A stretch of 64,000 nucleotides of DNA from the NCBI GenBank assembly GCA_016741995.1, contig JACVCO010000011.1, positions 62,001 through 126,000 on the forward strand, given 5' to 3'. A program made the position numbers and the translations under genes. Position 1 is the first letter of the stretch; every line of letters starts with the position of its first letter. The DNA is from Hydrogenophaga sp. (lineage in GTDB: Bacteria; Pseudomonadota; Gammaproteobacteria; Burkholderiales; Burkholderiaceae_C). The notes below the pieces were generated by a model that worked only from the letters and a program-made list of their open reading frames with translations, searched no databases and was not told the DNA's origin. Positions 54,283 to 61,647 of the stretch are shown in pieces.

Positions 54283-55515
54283 ATGAGCGATAAGAAGGGT
54301 TCCAGCGCGTCTAATTCCGGGCTTGATCCGAAGAAACCTTGGGTGATGCCATCCGCGGCGTCCAAGGAAACCCCAATTGCGCAAAGGGCACCGGCAGCAA
54401 AAAAAACCGCGGCCAAGAAAGCCCCCGCCAAGAAAATGCCTGTCAAAAAGACGGTCGCCGCAAAGAAGGGCAAAGCTCAGAAGGCGGAAGCGGCAAAAAG
54501 CAAACGCACGTTTCCACAGCGATCGTTGGAGGACTGCTACAAGCTTGCGCACGCATTGCGCGAGTACAACGGAGGCAACTCGTGGACCCCCCAGAACTTG
54601 GCCGAATCGATGGGGCAAAGCGCGAGTAGCAGCGGCTTCTTTTACTTGACTGCTGCGTCACGAGACTATGGCCTGACAACCGGCACACGCGCGGCGACAA
54701 AAATCGAACTGTCCACGCTAGGTCGCGAAGCTGTGTATCCCAAGGCTTCGGGTGATGAACTCAAGGCGTTGATGGCTGCCTTCCGAAATATCGAGCTATT
54801 CGCCAAAGTCTACGACTACTACAACGGCGGCAATCTGCCCGAAGTGCAGTATCTGAAGAACACTTTGAAGACGGAGTGGGGTGTTGACGAGGCTGATCAG
54901 GATGACTTCTACGATCTGTTCCAGAGAAATCTTGCATTCCTGAAGTCTAAAGGTGATCTTCGGTCAGTAAGCTCGGGTGCAGTCGGCACGGCCAAAGCAA
55001 GTGGCGCGTCAATTGTGCTTGGGGAGTCCGCTAAGGCTGGAAGCTTGGTCGCGTTCATTGCGATGCCGTTCTCCGAAAAGACCACGGCATACAAGCAAGG
55101 CTATTTCGATGAAGTACTCAAGCACCTGATCACGCCTGCCGCTAGTCGCGCAAATTTCAACTCGCGCACGGCGAAGAAGGCAGGGAGCGAAGTCATTCAG
55201 TCTACTATCGTGAACGACTTGTTCAGTGCAGACTTGGTGATCGTCGACCTTACTGAGCACAACCCGAATGTCCTGTTTGAGCTTGGTATGCGCATTGCAT
55301 TCAATAAGCCGGTGTGCTTGATTCGGGCCAAGGGAACGGCACCGATCTTCGATATTGACCACATGCTGCGTGTTTACGATTACAACCCGTCAATGTGGCC
55401 GTCAACGCTTGAGGTAGACATTCCCGGTCTCTCCGATCACATCGCGAAGACGTGGGAAGGTAGGGACGAGAATCGTTCATATCTGACGATGCTCCGAGAC
55501 AATAAGTCGGAGTAG
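54283..55515 (+). CDS. Island protein A: H1-like tail, winged-helix-like middle, deoxyribosyltransferase/TIR-like C-terminus
   Basis: 410 residues, not assigned to a known gene. Residues 36-75 are a Lys/Ala/Pro-rich stretch (PAAKKTAAKKAPAKKMPVKK) like bacterial histone-H1-like tails. Residues 78-225 form a helical domain with two similar halves containing YNGGN (at 95-99 and 180-184), perhaps winged helices. Residues 254-370 have VAFIAMPF, DLVIVDLTEHNPNVLFELGM and NKPVCLI, the pattern of nucleoside-deoxyribosyltransferase-like and related TIR-like nucleotide-binding folds seen as effectors in bacterial conflict systems. Start chosen by GGAGAAAA seven bases upstream. GC and codon use are lower than in the flanks, indicating transfer. 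The N-terminal half suggests nucleic-acid contact, the C-terminal half nucleotide processing or sensing. Confidence 0.72.
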   Translation: MSDKKGSSASNSGLDPKKPWVMPSAASKETPIAQRAPAAKKTAAKKAPAKKMPVKKTVAAKKGKAQKAEAAKSKRTFPQRSLEDCYKLAHALREYNGGNSWTPQNLAESMGQSASSSGFFYLTAASRDYGLTTGTRAATKIELSTLGREAVYPKASGDELKALMAAFRNIELFAKVYDYYNGGNLPEVQYLKNTLKTEWGVDEADQDDFYDLFQRNLAFLKSKGDLRSVSSGAVGTAKASGASIVLGESAKAGSLVAFIAMPFSEKTTAYKQGYFDEVLKHLITPAASRANFNSRTAKKAGSEVIQSTIVNDLFSADLVIVDLTEHNPNVLFELGMRIAFNKPVCLIRAKGTAPIFDIDHMLRVYDYNPSMWPSTLEVDIPGLSDHIAKTWEGRDENRSYLTMLRDNKSE

Positions 55516-55574
55516 TTCTGCGCGTGCTGCAAATTTCTCGAACAAGGCTTGAAAGATGACCAGGAGGGTAGGGA

Positions 55575-55745
55575 ATGGGGTCCACGAAACATCTGCTGGG
55601 GTCGCGTGAGTGGCGGGCCGACGGTAAACTTTTCGGCGATACGCCGATTCGTCTATTTGAGACCGGGGCGACGCCGATGCACTTGCCCGGTAGTCGGCAA
55701 GAGGGCAACAGCGTCATGGTTTGCAGTTCATGTTGGACGCGGTAG
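55575..55745 (+). CDS. Small 56-aa ORF inside the island
   Basis: ATG preceded by AGGAGG with exactly seven bases between, the strongest ribosome site in the island. The product begins MGSTKHLLGSREWRADGK and ends MVCSSCWTR, with a CxxC pair that could bind metal. It lies in the 279-base gap between proteins A and B. The alternative reading frame over this stretch, continuous with protein B, is rich in Arg, Cys and Trp and looks non-coding. No homologue known to me. It might be an antitoxin-like or regulatory peptide; this is inference. Confidence 0.5.
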   Translation: MGSTKHLLGSREWRADGKLFGDTPIRLFETGATPMHLPGSRQEGNSVMVCSSCWTR

Positions 55746-55794
55746 GCAAGGTGATAACTGTCCGCACCAGTCAGACCAAGGCATCCGCGAGACA

Positions 55795-57351
55795 ATGAGA
55801 ACACTCTATGCAGTTTCCATCGGGCTTTCAGTTCGCGACGATGCCCTTAAGGCGTGTGATCTTCTGTCGACTTGGATTGACGACTGGTACAAGCGCCGAG
55901 GCATCGTCTTCTGCGCTCCGCCGCTGGACGCGGCTGGAGCTTCCTCTCACGAACCAGCCGATGGCCACATGTTCCGTTGTGCCGTTCGCGCGTCCAGTCG
56001 GCAGCCTGCAAAGAGCCTTGTGGAAATCGATTGGCACTATCCAGACGACTATGACAAGGGGCTGGCCTGGAACGTCCAGATTCGAATGCTCCTCAGTGCT
56101 GCCGGCGCCGCGATCACGCTGCAACTCGGCGTGGTAGGAACACAGTTCTCTATTCAGCCCGCAAGCATCAAGCTTGGGCCACCGAGAATTGTTAGAGAGC
56201 TCACTGCACTCGGCTCGGCTACCCTGGGGGGATTTCCGTATACAAGCCATCCGCAGATGGTGCGCGCGGAGACGCTTGAGCCGATTGTTGACGCGCTGCT
56301 GGACGTCAAGCGCCCGTTCCCCATCATCCTGGTGTCGCACGACTTGACGACAGAACGCCCGTTTGTCGATGTAGATCGCCTCGCGGCAGGGCTGGCAGGT
56401 CTCATGAGGGTCTACGAACTGGCGGACCGATGGGCAGCATTCCGGCTCACAGACGAACTCGGCAAACCACTCTCCTGCTATGCAGGTGCTGTGCGAATCT
56501 ATTGGCCGGGCTTGTCTCTTGTTGACGACCCGTTCAAGCATCCAGCTTGGATGCCTTGGCGCCTCAAGCAGCTAGGCCATACAGACGAGCTTGTGTCTCA
56601 CCTGTTTGCCACCGGTGCGGAAGCTACGGCATACAGGTTCTTAGAACCTCTCGACCTGGTGGAGTTGCGCGGCGAGATTGACGAAGACGAGCGTCAGGCG
56701 CGCCGCAATGAATCATTCAGTGACGCCGATAAATTGCTTGAGCAACTGATTGATGCGGAAGACACCCTCAAGGATGTACGCCAGCAGCTGGCGCTTTCTC
56801 AAACCGAGAATCAAACGCTGCGTCAAAACCTAGATGCACTTCTCGGGGCGCCCACCGCCGCGCGAGCAAACCTTCCGTCCGGACCTGCTGAGGAGGATCA
56901 GTTGGACGATCCGGAGAGCGTCGCGGATGCGGTTGCTCTTGTTCGAGATCAGACCAAGCATTTGGTATTTCTTGAGTCAGCGGTTGAATCCGCTTGTGAG
57001 TCGCCTTACCGAACGCCATCGCGAGCGCTCCAAGCCCTTCAAGCCATCGACGAGGTCGCCGGTCTCTGGGTCGATGGCCTGTCGGGAGGAAAGACACCCG
57101 GGCCACTGAAGACGCTCTTCCGCCAGCGTGGCTTTGAGTACAAGGACGACATCTCGCAAACTTCTCGCGGCAAGTGGGGCACCGAGTACGAAGCAAAGTA
57201 CAAGGGTCAGACGATAGATATATCGCCTCACATCACTATTGGCGCCAAGCAAGCGGACACCTGCCTCTCGGTTCACATGCACTGGGACAAAGAGTCCAAG
57301 AAAGTAGTCATCGCTCACGTTGGTCGACACAAGACGAACACCAAGACGTGA
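55795..57351 (+). CDS. Island protein B: large protein of unknown function with central coiled coil
   Basis: 518 residues, family not recognised. Residues 1-290 form an alpha/beta region with PIILVSHDL (176-184), VDVDRLAAGLAGLMRVYEL (191-209) and LSCYAGAVRIYWPG (226-239), reminiscent of uncharacterised proteins of bacterial conflict loci that I have seen in other phyla. Residues 295-350 are a charged coiled coil. Residues 395-518 are a separate domain ending HMHWDKESKKVVIAHVGRHK, which looks like a compact beta-rich or nuclease/RelE-like fold. ATG at 55795 is chosen because upstream in-frame sequence is not protein-like; ribosome site is weak. Lower GC, as for protein A. Same strand and order suggest a shared operon. 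Confidence 0.65.
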   Translation: MRTLYAVSIGLSVRDDALKACDLLSTWIDDWYKRRGIVFCAPPLDAAGASSHEPADGHMFRCAVRASSRQPAKSLVEIDWHYPDDYDKGLAWNVQIRMLLSAAGAAITLQLGVVGTQFSIQPASIKLGPPRIVRELTALGSATLGGFPYTSHPQMVRAETLEPIVDALLDVKRPFPIILVSHDLTTERPFVDVDRLAAGLAGLMRVYELADRWAAFRLTDELGKPLSCYAGAVRIYWPGLSLVDDPFKHPAWMPWRLKQLGHTDELVSHLFATGAEATAYRFLEPLDLVELRGEIDEDERQARRNESFSDADKLLEQLIDAEDTLKDVRQQLALSQTENQTLRQNLDALLGAPTAARANLPSGPAEEDQLDDPESVADAVALVRDQTKHLVFLESAVESACESPYRTPSRALQALQAIDEVAGLWVDGLSGGKTPGPLKTLFRQRGFEYKDDISQTSRGKWGTEYEAKYKGQTIDISPHITIGAKQADTCLSVHMHWDKESKKVVIAHVGRHKTNTKT

Positions 57352-57678
57352 GTCGCACTCAACGGGAGCACATGCCCGCAATGCAGCACCGAAATTTGGT
57401 TCGCTAGCCCTTGTTGCCGCTTGCGATCCAACGCTCTTACCGAAGATGGCGAAGGGCATGTCGGTCTCGACCTGACCATGCCCAGGACGAGCAGCGTCCA
57501 GATAAACCCAGTCCGCCAGCCGCAGCCCAGTACACCCGCAAAGAGAGCAAAACAGCACAAGGTGCGCCAACGAATACCTAGGGGACAGTCGCTATATTCC
57601 CTTCGTACTTCCGCAACCAGTCTTCAGAGGTCACTCACCGCAAGACACGCACCCCATCCTCGCCCGAAGACGATTCCC
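57352..57678. other. Gene-poor right flank of low-GC island
   Basis: 327 bases without a supported gene. The minus strand has overlapping open frames with hydrophobic stretches (for example LVLFCSLCGCTGLRLADWVY) but no ribosome site and no family match; it might be a decayed gene. The composition returns to genome-typical near 57650. No direct repeat matching the left flank was found by eye. Confidence 0.65.
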
Positions 57679-58206
57679 TCACCTCTCATCATCCGGGTTG
57701 TCCCTCGCCAACGGCGCCGCCCCCGCCAGCAGCTCATCCGCCTTCCCCTGCACCATCCCCACCATGCGGTCCAGCGCAGCGCGCTCGTCCGCAGACAGCC
57801 CCGCCACCAGCGCCTGGTTGATCGCGCGGATGCGGGGGAACAGGTCGCCGTGCACGCGGTGGCCTTCGTCGCTCAGGTACATCTGCACCTCGCGCCTGTC
57901 GTTGGGTTTGGGGCGGCGTTCGATGAGTTTCTTGTCGGCCAGCAGCGTTAACGTGCGCGATGTGCGGGCGCGGTCGAGCATGGCGCGTTCGGCCAGTTCG
58001 GACGACAGCACGCCTTCGTTCTCCGCCAGGAAAGAAAGCACGCGCCATTCGCGCCGCGTGAGGCCGTGCAGGCTTTCGCAGAGTTGCACCACCTGGCGCC
58101 CGGCGGTGATGTGGATGCGGTAGAGCCGGTAGAGCAGGAACTCGGCCTGGTGCTCGGGGTGGGCCAGCGTGTCGCGCGGATCGCGGGGTCGGGTGTCGGC
58201 AGGCAT
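57679..58206 (-). CDS. MarR family transcriptional regulator
   Basis: 175 residues. Winged helix with SLHGLTRREWRVLSFLAEN, ELAERAMLDRARTSRTLTLL as the recognition helix region and the wing RRPKPNDRREVQMYLSDEG. MarR dimers usually repress a divergent operon and release on binding an aromatic or phenolic ligand. Start at 58206 is preceded by GGGGGA. The divergent gene is a Bug receptor that begins a sulfatase/SulP cluster, the likely target. Confidence 0.92.
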   Translation of the reverse strand: MPADTRPRDPRDTLAHPEHQAEFLLYRLYRIHITAGRQVVQLCESLHGLTRREWRVLSFLAENEGVLSSELAERAMLDRARTSRTLTLLADKKLIERRPKPNDRREVQMYLSDEGHRVHGDLFPRIRAINQALVAGLSADERAALDRMVGMVQGKADELLAGAAPLARDNPDDER

Positions 58207-58221
58207 GAGGGTTATCCCCCG

Positions 58222-58247
58222 CAATGATTGATTTCTGCAATCCATTG
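58222..58247. promoter_or_regulatory. Nested dyad in MarR/Bug divergent gap, candidate MarR operator
   Basis: GATTG-atttctg-CAATC forms a 5-bp dyad directly flanked by a second pair CAAT / ATTG, giving an extended near-palindrome of about 26 bases. It sits 16 bases from the MarR start and 66 bases from the Bug receptor start. Size and symmetry suit a MarR dimer. Confidence 0.5.
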
Positions 58248-58313
58248 TGAATGCCTAGCATGGCCGGTTCCACAGGGGAAACACCCCGAACCACAACGAG
58301 CCGGAGACACACC

Positions 58314-59279
58314 ATGCACACCATGCCCATCACCCGCCGCCTGCTGCATGCCGCGTTGCTGAGTGCGTTTGCCCTGGGCGCGCACGCGCAGGACAAGACC
58401 CCGCTGAAGATCGTGGTGGGCTTTCCGCCCGGGGGTTCGGCCGACACGCTGGCGCGCCTGATCGGCGAGAACCTGCGCGATCAGTACGGCCCGATCGTGG
58501 TGGAGAACCGGCCCGGTGCGGGTGGGCGCATTGCGCTGCAGCAGGTGAAGCGGGCCGAGCCCGATGGCCAGACGGTGATCGTGCTGCCCAGCGGGCCGAT
58601 GGTGCTGTTCCCGCACGTCTACAAGAAGCTCGACTACGACGCGGTGAAGGATTTCACCCCGGTCTCGCTGATTGCGAACTTCCAGTTCGGCGTGGTGGCC
58701 GGCCCCGCGAGCAAGGCCAGGAACGTGGGTGAGATGGTGGCCGCCGCCAAGGCGCAGCCGGGCGTTGCTTCCTACGGCACGCCGGGCCTGGGCACGCTGC
58801 CGCACTTCATGGGTGTGCTGTTCGAGCAGCAGGTGGGCGCCAAGCTCAACCACGTGCCGTTCCAGGGCGGCGGGCCGGCCAACACGGCGCTGCTCGGCGG
58901 CCATATCGATTACAAGTTCGACGTCGTGTCCGAAACGGCCGAGCTGCACCGCGCGGGCAAGGTGCGCGTGATCGCCGTGACCGGTGCAACGCGCGACCCG
59001 CAGGTGCCCGAGGTGCCCACGCTCAAGGAGAGCGGCGTCGACATGGTGGCCACGGCGTGGTTCGCCATGTACGGCCCCGCCAACCTGAACCCCGCCACGC
59101 GCGACCGGCTGCAGCAGGCCGTGAGCGCGGCGGTGAAATCGCCCGCCCTGAGCGAACGCCTCAAGGGCCTGGGTTACGAACCGGTGGGCTCCACCGCGGC
59201 CGAGCTGGCCGCGGCGCAGGCCGCCGACCTCAAGCGCTGGGAGGCCCCGATCAAGGCCACCGGCGTGCAGCTCGACTGA
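58314..59279 (+). CDS. Bug/TctC-type tripartite tricarboxylate transporter substrate-binding protein 1
   Basis: 321 residues. Signal peptide to about residue 25 (HAALLSAFALGAHAQ). Family motifs KIVVGFPPGGSADTLARLI, VVENRPGAGGRIA, and LNHVPFQGGGPANTALLGGHIDY. Bug receptors bind carboxylated compounds in the periplasm and pass them to TctA/TctB. No TctAB genes are adjacent, so it may use a transporter elsewhere or act as a sensor receptor. First gene downstream of the MarR dyad. Confidence 0.92.
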   Translation: MHTMPITRRLLHAALLSAFALGAHAQDKTPLKIVVGFPPGGSADTLARLIGENLRDQYGPIVVENRPGAGGRIALQQVKRAEPDGQTVIVLPSGPMVLFPHVYKKLDYDAVKDFTPVSLIANFQFGVVAGPASKARNVGEMVAAAKAQPGVASYGTPGLGTLPHFMGVLFEQQVGAKLNHVPFQGGGPANTALLGGHIDYKFDVVSETAELHRAGKVRVIAVTGATRDPQVPEVPTLKESGVDMVATAWFAMYGPANLNPATRDRLQQAVSAAVKSPALSERLKGLGYEPVGSTAAELAAAQAADLKRWEAPIKATGVQLD

Positions 59280-59317
59280 ACGTTCCGTTTCAGTCCTTTC
59301 CCCCTGGAGATGCCGAC

Positions 59318-60286
59318 ATGACCGCTCGCCGCCGCGCCCTGCTGGGCCTGGCCCTCGCCGCCGCTTTCATCGCCCCCGCCGCCCACGCACAGGCCACCTG
59401 GCCCGCGCAGACGGTGCGTTTCGTCAACAACTTCCCCGCCGGCGGCCCGTCCGACATCCTCGCGCGTTCGGTCTCGCAGGTGCTGCAGGAATCGCTCAAG
59501 CAGAGCTTCGTGGTGGAGAACAAGCCCGGCGCGGCCGGCAACATCGGCGCGGCGGATGTGGCCAAGGCCGCGGGCGACGGCAACACGCTGCTGTTCGGCA
59601 TCGACACCGTCTTCACCATCAACCCACACGTCTACCCCAACCAGGGCTTCAAGCCGGCGGACCTGAAGCCCGTGATCGTGATGGCCTCGTCGGGCCTGCT
59701 GATCGGCGTGAACCCGGCCACCGGTTTGAAGACGCTCCCGCAGCTGGTGGAACAGAGCAAGGCCAAGGCCTTCAACTTCAGCTCGGCCGGCAGCGGCAGC
59801 CCGGGCCACTTGGCGGTGGAGGTGTTCGCCGAAGCCACCAAGCACAAGCTCGGCCACATTCCCTACCGCGGCAACACACCGGCCGTCACGGCCGTGCTCT
59901 CGGGCGAGGTGGACGGCGGCACGCTGGCCACGCCCGGCATGCTGCCGCACGTGAAGACCGGCAAGATCACCGCGCTCGCCGTCACCAGCCGCCAGCGCTC
60001 GGCGCTGGCGCCCGACATCCCCACCGTGGGCGAGTTGGGCCTCAAGTCGCTCGAGCAGGAAGTGCTCTACGTGGTGATGGCGCCCGCCAGCACGCCGGAC
60101 GCGCTGGTGCAGCAGATCGCCAAGGCCATTGGCGACGCGCTGCAGCGCCCCGACGTGAAAGCGCGCATGGACAACCTGGACCTGTTCTACGAAGGCCTCA
60201 CCGGCGCCGCCGCCGCCAAGCGCCTGGGCGACCTGAACGCGCGCTACGGCCAGTTGGTGAAAGCCACCGGCATGAAGGTGGAGTGA
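59318..60286 (+). CDS. Bug/TctC-type substrate-binding protein 2
   Basis: 322 residues. Signal peptide to about 24; motifs VRFVNNFPAGGPSDILARSV, VVENKPGAAGNIGAADVAKA and LGHIPYRGNTPAVTAVLSGEVD. A second Bug receptor immediately after the first, only distantly similar to it. Two receptors in a row without membrane partners suggest different ligands or a duplication followed by divergence. Start has GGAG eight bases upstream. The sulfatase gene begins seven bases downstream. Confidence 0.92.
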   Translation: MTARRRALLGLALAAAFIAPAAHAQATWPAQTVRFVNNFPAGGPSDILARSVSQVLQESLKQSFVVENKPGAAGNIGAADVAKAAGDGNTLLFGIDTVFTINPHVYPNQGFKPADLKPVIVMASSGLLIGVNPATGLKTLPQLVEQSKAKAFNFSSAGSGSPGHLAVEVFAEATKHKLGHIPYRGNTPAVTAVLSGEVDGGTLATPGMLPHVKTGKITALAVTSRQRSALAPDIPTVGELGLKSLEQEVLYVVMAPASTPDALVQQIAKAIGDALQRPDVKARMDNLDLFYEGLTGAAAAKRLGDLNARYGQLVKATGMKVE

Positions 60287-60293
60287 GCGCAAC

Positions 60294-61619
60294 GTGAGCC
60301 GACCCAACATCGTCTACATCGTCTGCGACGACCTGGGCTACGCCGACCTGGGCTGCTACGGCGGGCGCGACGCCAGCTTCGGCCGCGTGTCGCCCCACAT
60401 CGACGCGCTGGCCGCGGGCGGCCTGAAGTTCAGCGAGGGTTATTCGAACTCGCCCGTGTGCTCGCCCACGCGCTTTGCGCTGATGACGATGCGCTACCAG
60501 TACCGCCTGCGCGGCGCCGCGGAAGAGCCCATCAACAGCAAGGCCCGCAAGAGCCAGACGCTGGGCCTGCCGCCCGAGCACCCCACGCTGCCCTCGCTGC
60601 TGCGCGACGCGGGCTACCGCACCGCGCTCATCGGCAAGTGGCACCTGGGCTACCCGCCGGCCTTCGGCCCGCTGCGTTCGGGGTATCAGGAATTCTTCGG
60701 CCCCATGGCCGGGGGCGTGGACTACTTCACCCACTGTTCCAGCACCGGCGACCACGACCTGTGGTTCGGCGAAGAAGAGAAAGCCGAAGAGGGCTACCTC
60801 ACCGACCTGTTGAGCCGCCGCGCAGTGGACTACGTGAATCGCATGGCCGACGGCGCGAAGAGCGGCACGCCCTTCATGCTGAGCCTGCACTACACCGCGC
60901 CGCACTGGCCCTGGGAGACGCGCGACGACGAACACGTGGCGCCCGAGGTGGCGAAGAACCTGTTCCACCTGCACGGCGGCAACGTGGAGAGCTACCGCCG
61001 CATGATCCACCACATGGACGAAGGCATCGGCTGGATCATGGACGCGCTCAAACAGCACGGCCTGGCCGAGAACACCATCGCCGTCTTCACCAGCGACAAC
61101 GGCGGCGAGCGCTTCTCCGACAGCTGGCCGCTGGTGGGCGGCAAGATGGACCTCACCGAAGGTGGCATCCGCGTGCCGTGGATCGTGCACTGGCCCGCGC
61201 AGGTGCCCGCGGGCAGCAGCACCGCGCAGCACGGCATGAGCATGGATTTCTCGCGCACGCTGCTCGACGCGGCGGGCGTGGCCGCGGCTGCATCGCACGC
61301 GCCCGACGGCGTGTCGCTGCTGCCGGTGTGGCGCGACGCGACGCAACGCATCGAACGCCCCATGCACTGGCGCATGAACCACCGCGGCCAGCGCGCGCTG
61401 CGCGAAGGCGACTGGAAGTACCTGCGCGTGGACGGCCACGACTACCTGTTCAACATCGCCAAGGACGCGCGCGAGCGCGCCAACCTGGCGACGCGCGAAC
61501 CCGAGCGCCTGGCCGCCATGCGCGCGCGCTGGGAAGCCTGGAACGCCACCATGCCGCCCATTCCCGACGACGCCACGGTGAGCCTGGGCTACAGCAGCAA
61601 GGACATGCCGCAGCGGTGA
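60294..61619 (+). CDS. Type I (formylglycine) sulfatase
   Basis: 441 residues. N-terminal metal-binding IVCDDLGYADLGCYGG (Asp12, Asp13), the formylglycine site Cys56 in CSPTR followed by the GKWHLG motif near 115, and the late DNGGERFSD metal site near 260. It hydrolyses sulfate esters. GTG start with GGAG upstream. No signal peptide is seen, so it acts in the cytosol on an imported substrate, which fits the two Bug receptors upstream. The gene for a formylglycine-generating enzyme (FGE) is not here. Next gene is a SulP transporter. Confidence 0.93.
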   Translation: MSRPNIVYIVCDDLGYADLGCYGGRDASFGRVSPHIDALAAGGLKFSEGYSNSPVCSPTRFALMTMRYQYRLRGAAEEPINSKARKSQTLGLPPEHPTLPSLLRDAGYRTALIGKWHLGYPPAFGPLRSGYQEFFGPMAGGVDYFTHCSSTGDHDLWFGEEEKAEEGYLTDLLSRRAVDYVNRMADGAKSGTPFMLSLHYTAPHWPWETRDDEHVAPEVAKNLFHLHGGNVESYRRMIHHMDEGIGWIMDALKQHGLAENTIAVFTSDNGGERFSDSWPLVGGKMDLTEGGIRVPWIVHWPAQVPAGSSTAQHGMSMDFSRTLLDAAGVAAAASHAPDGVSLLPVWRDATQRIERPMHWRMNHRGQRALREGDWKYLRVDGHDYLFNIAKDARERANLATREPERLAAMRARWEAWNATMPPIPDDATVSLGYSSKDMPQR

Positions 61620-61635
61620 ACGCCGCCCGCCTCGT

Positions 61636-61641
61636 TACGAT
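61636..61641 (+). promoter_or_regulatory. Candidate -10 element (TACGAT), leaderless SulP mRNA
   Basis: TACGAT ends six bases before the ATG at 61648, which has no ribosome binding site; the predicted start point coincides with the ATG. This could give SulP its own promoter inside the operon. Confidence 0.3.
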
Positions 61642-61647
61642 CGCGGC

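Noticed and set aside
57315-57570. Hydrophobic minus-strand frame with TGLRLADW-like text resembling a tyrosine-recombinase motif
   Set aside because: No catalytic Arg-His-Tyr set, no ribosome site, and short. A decayed integrase cannot be excluded but is not supported.
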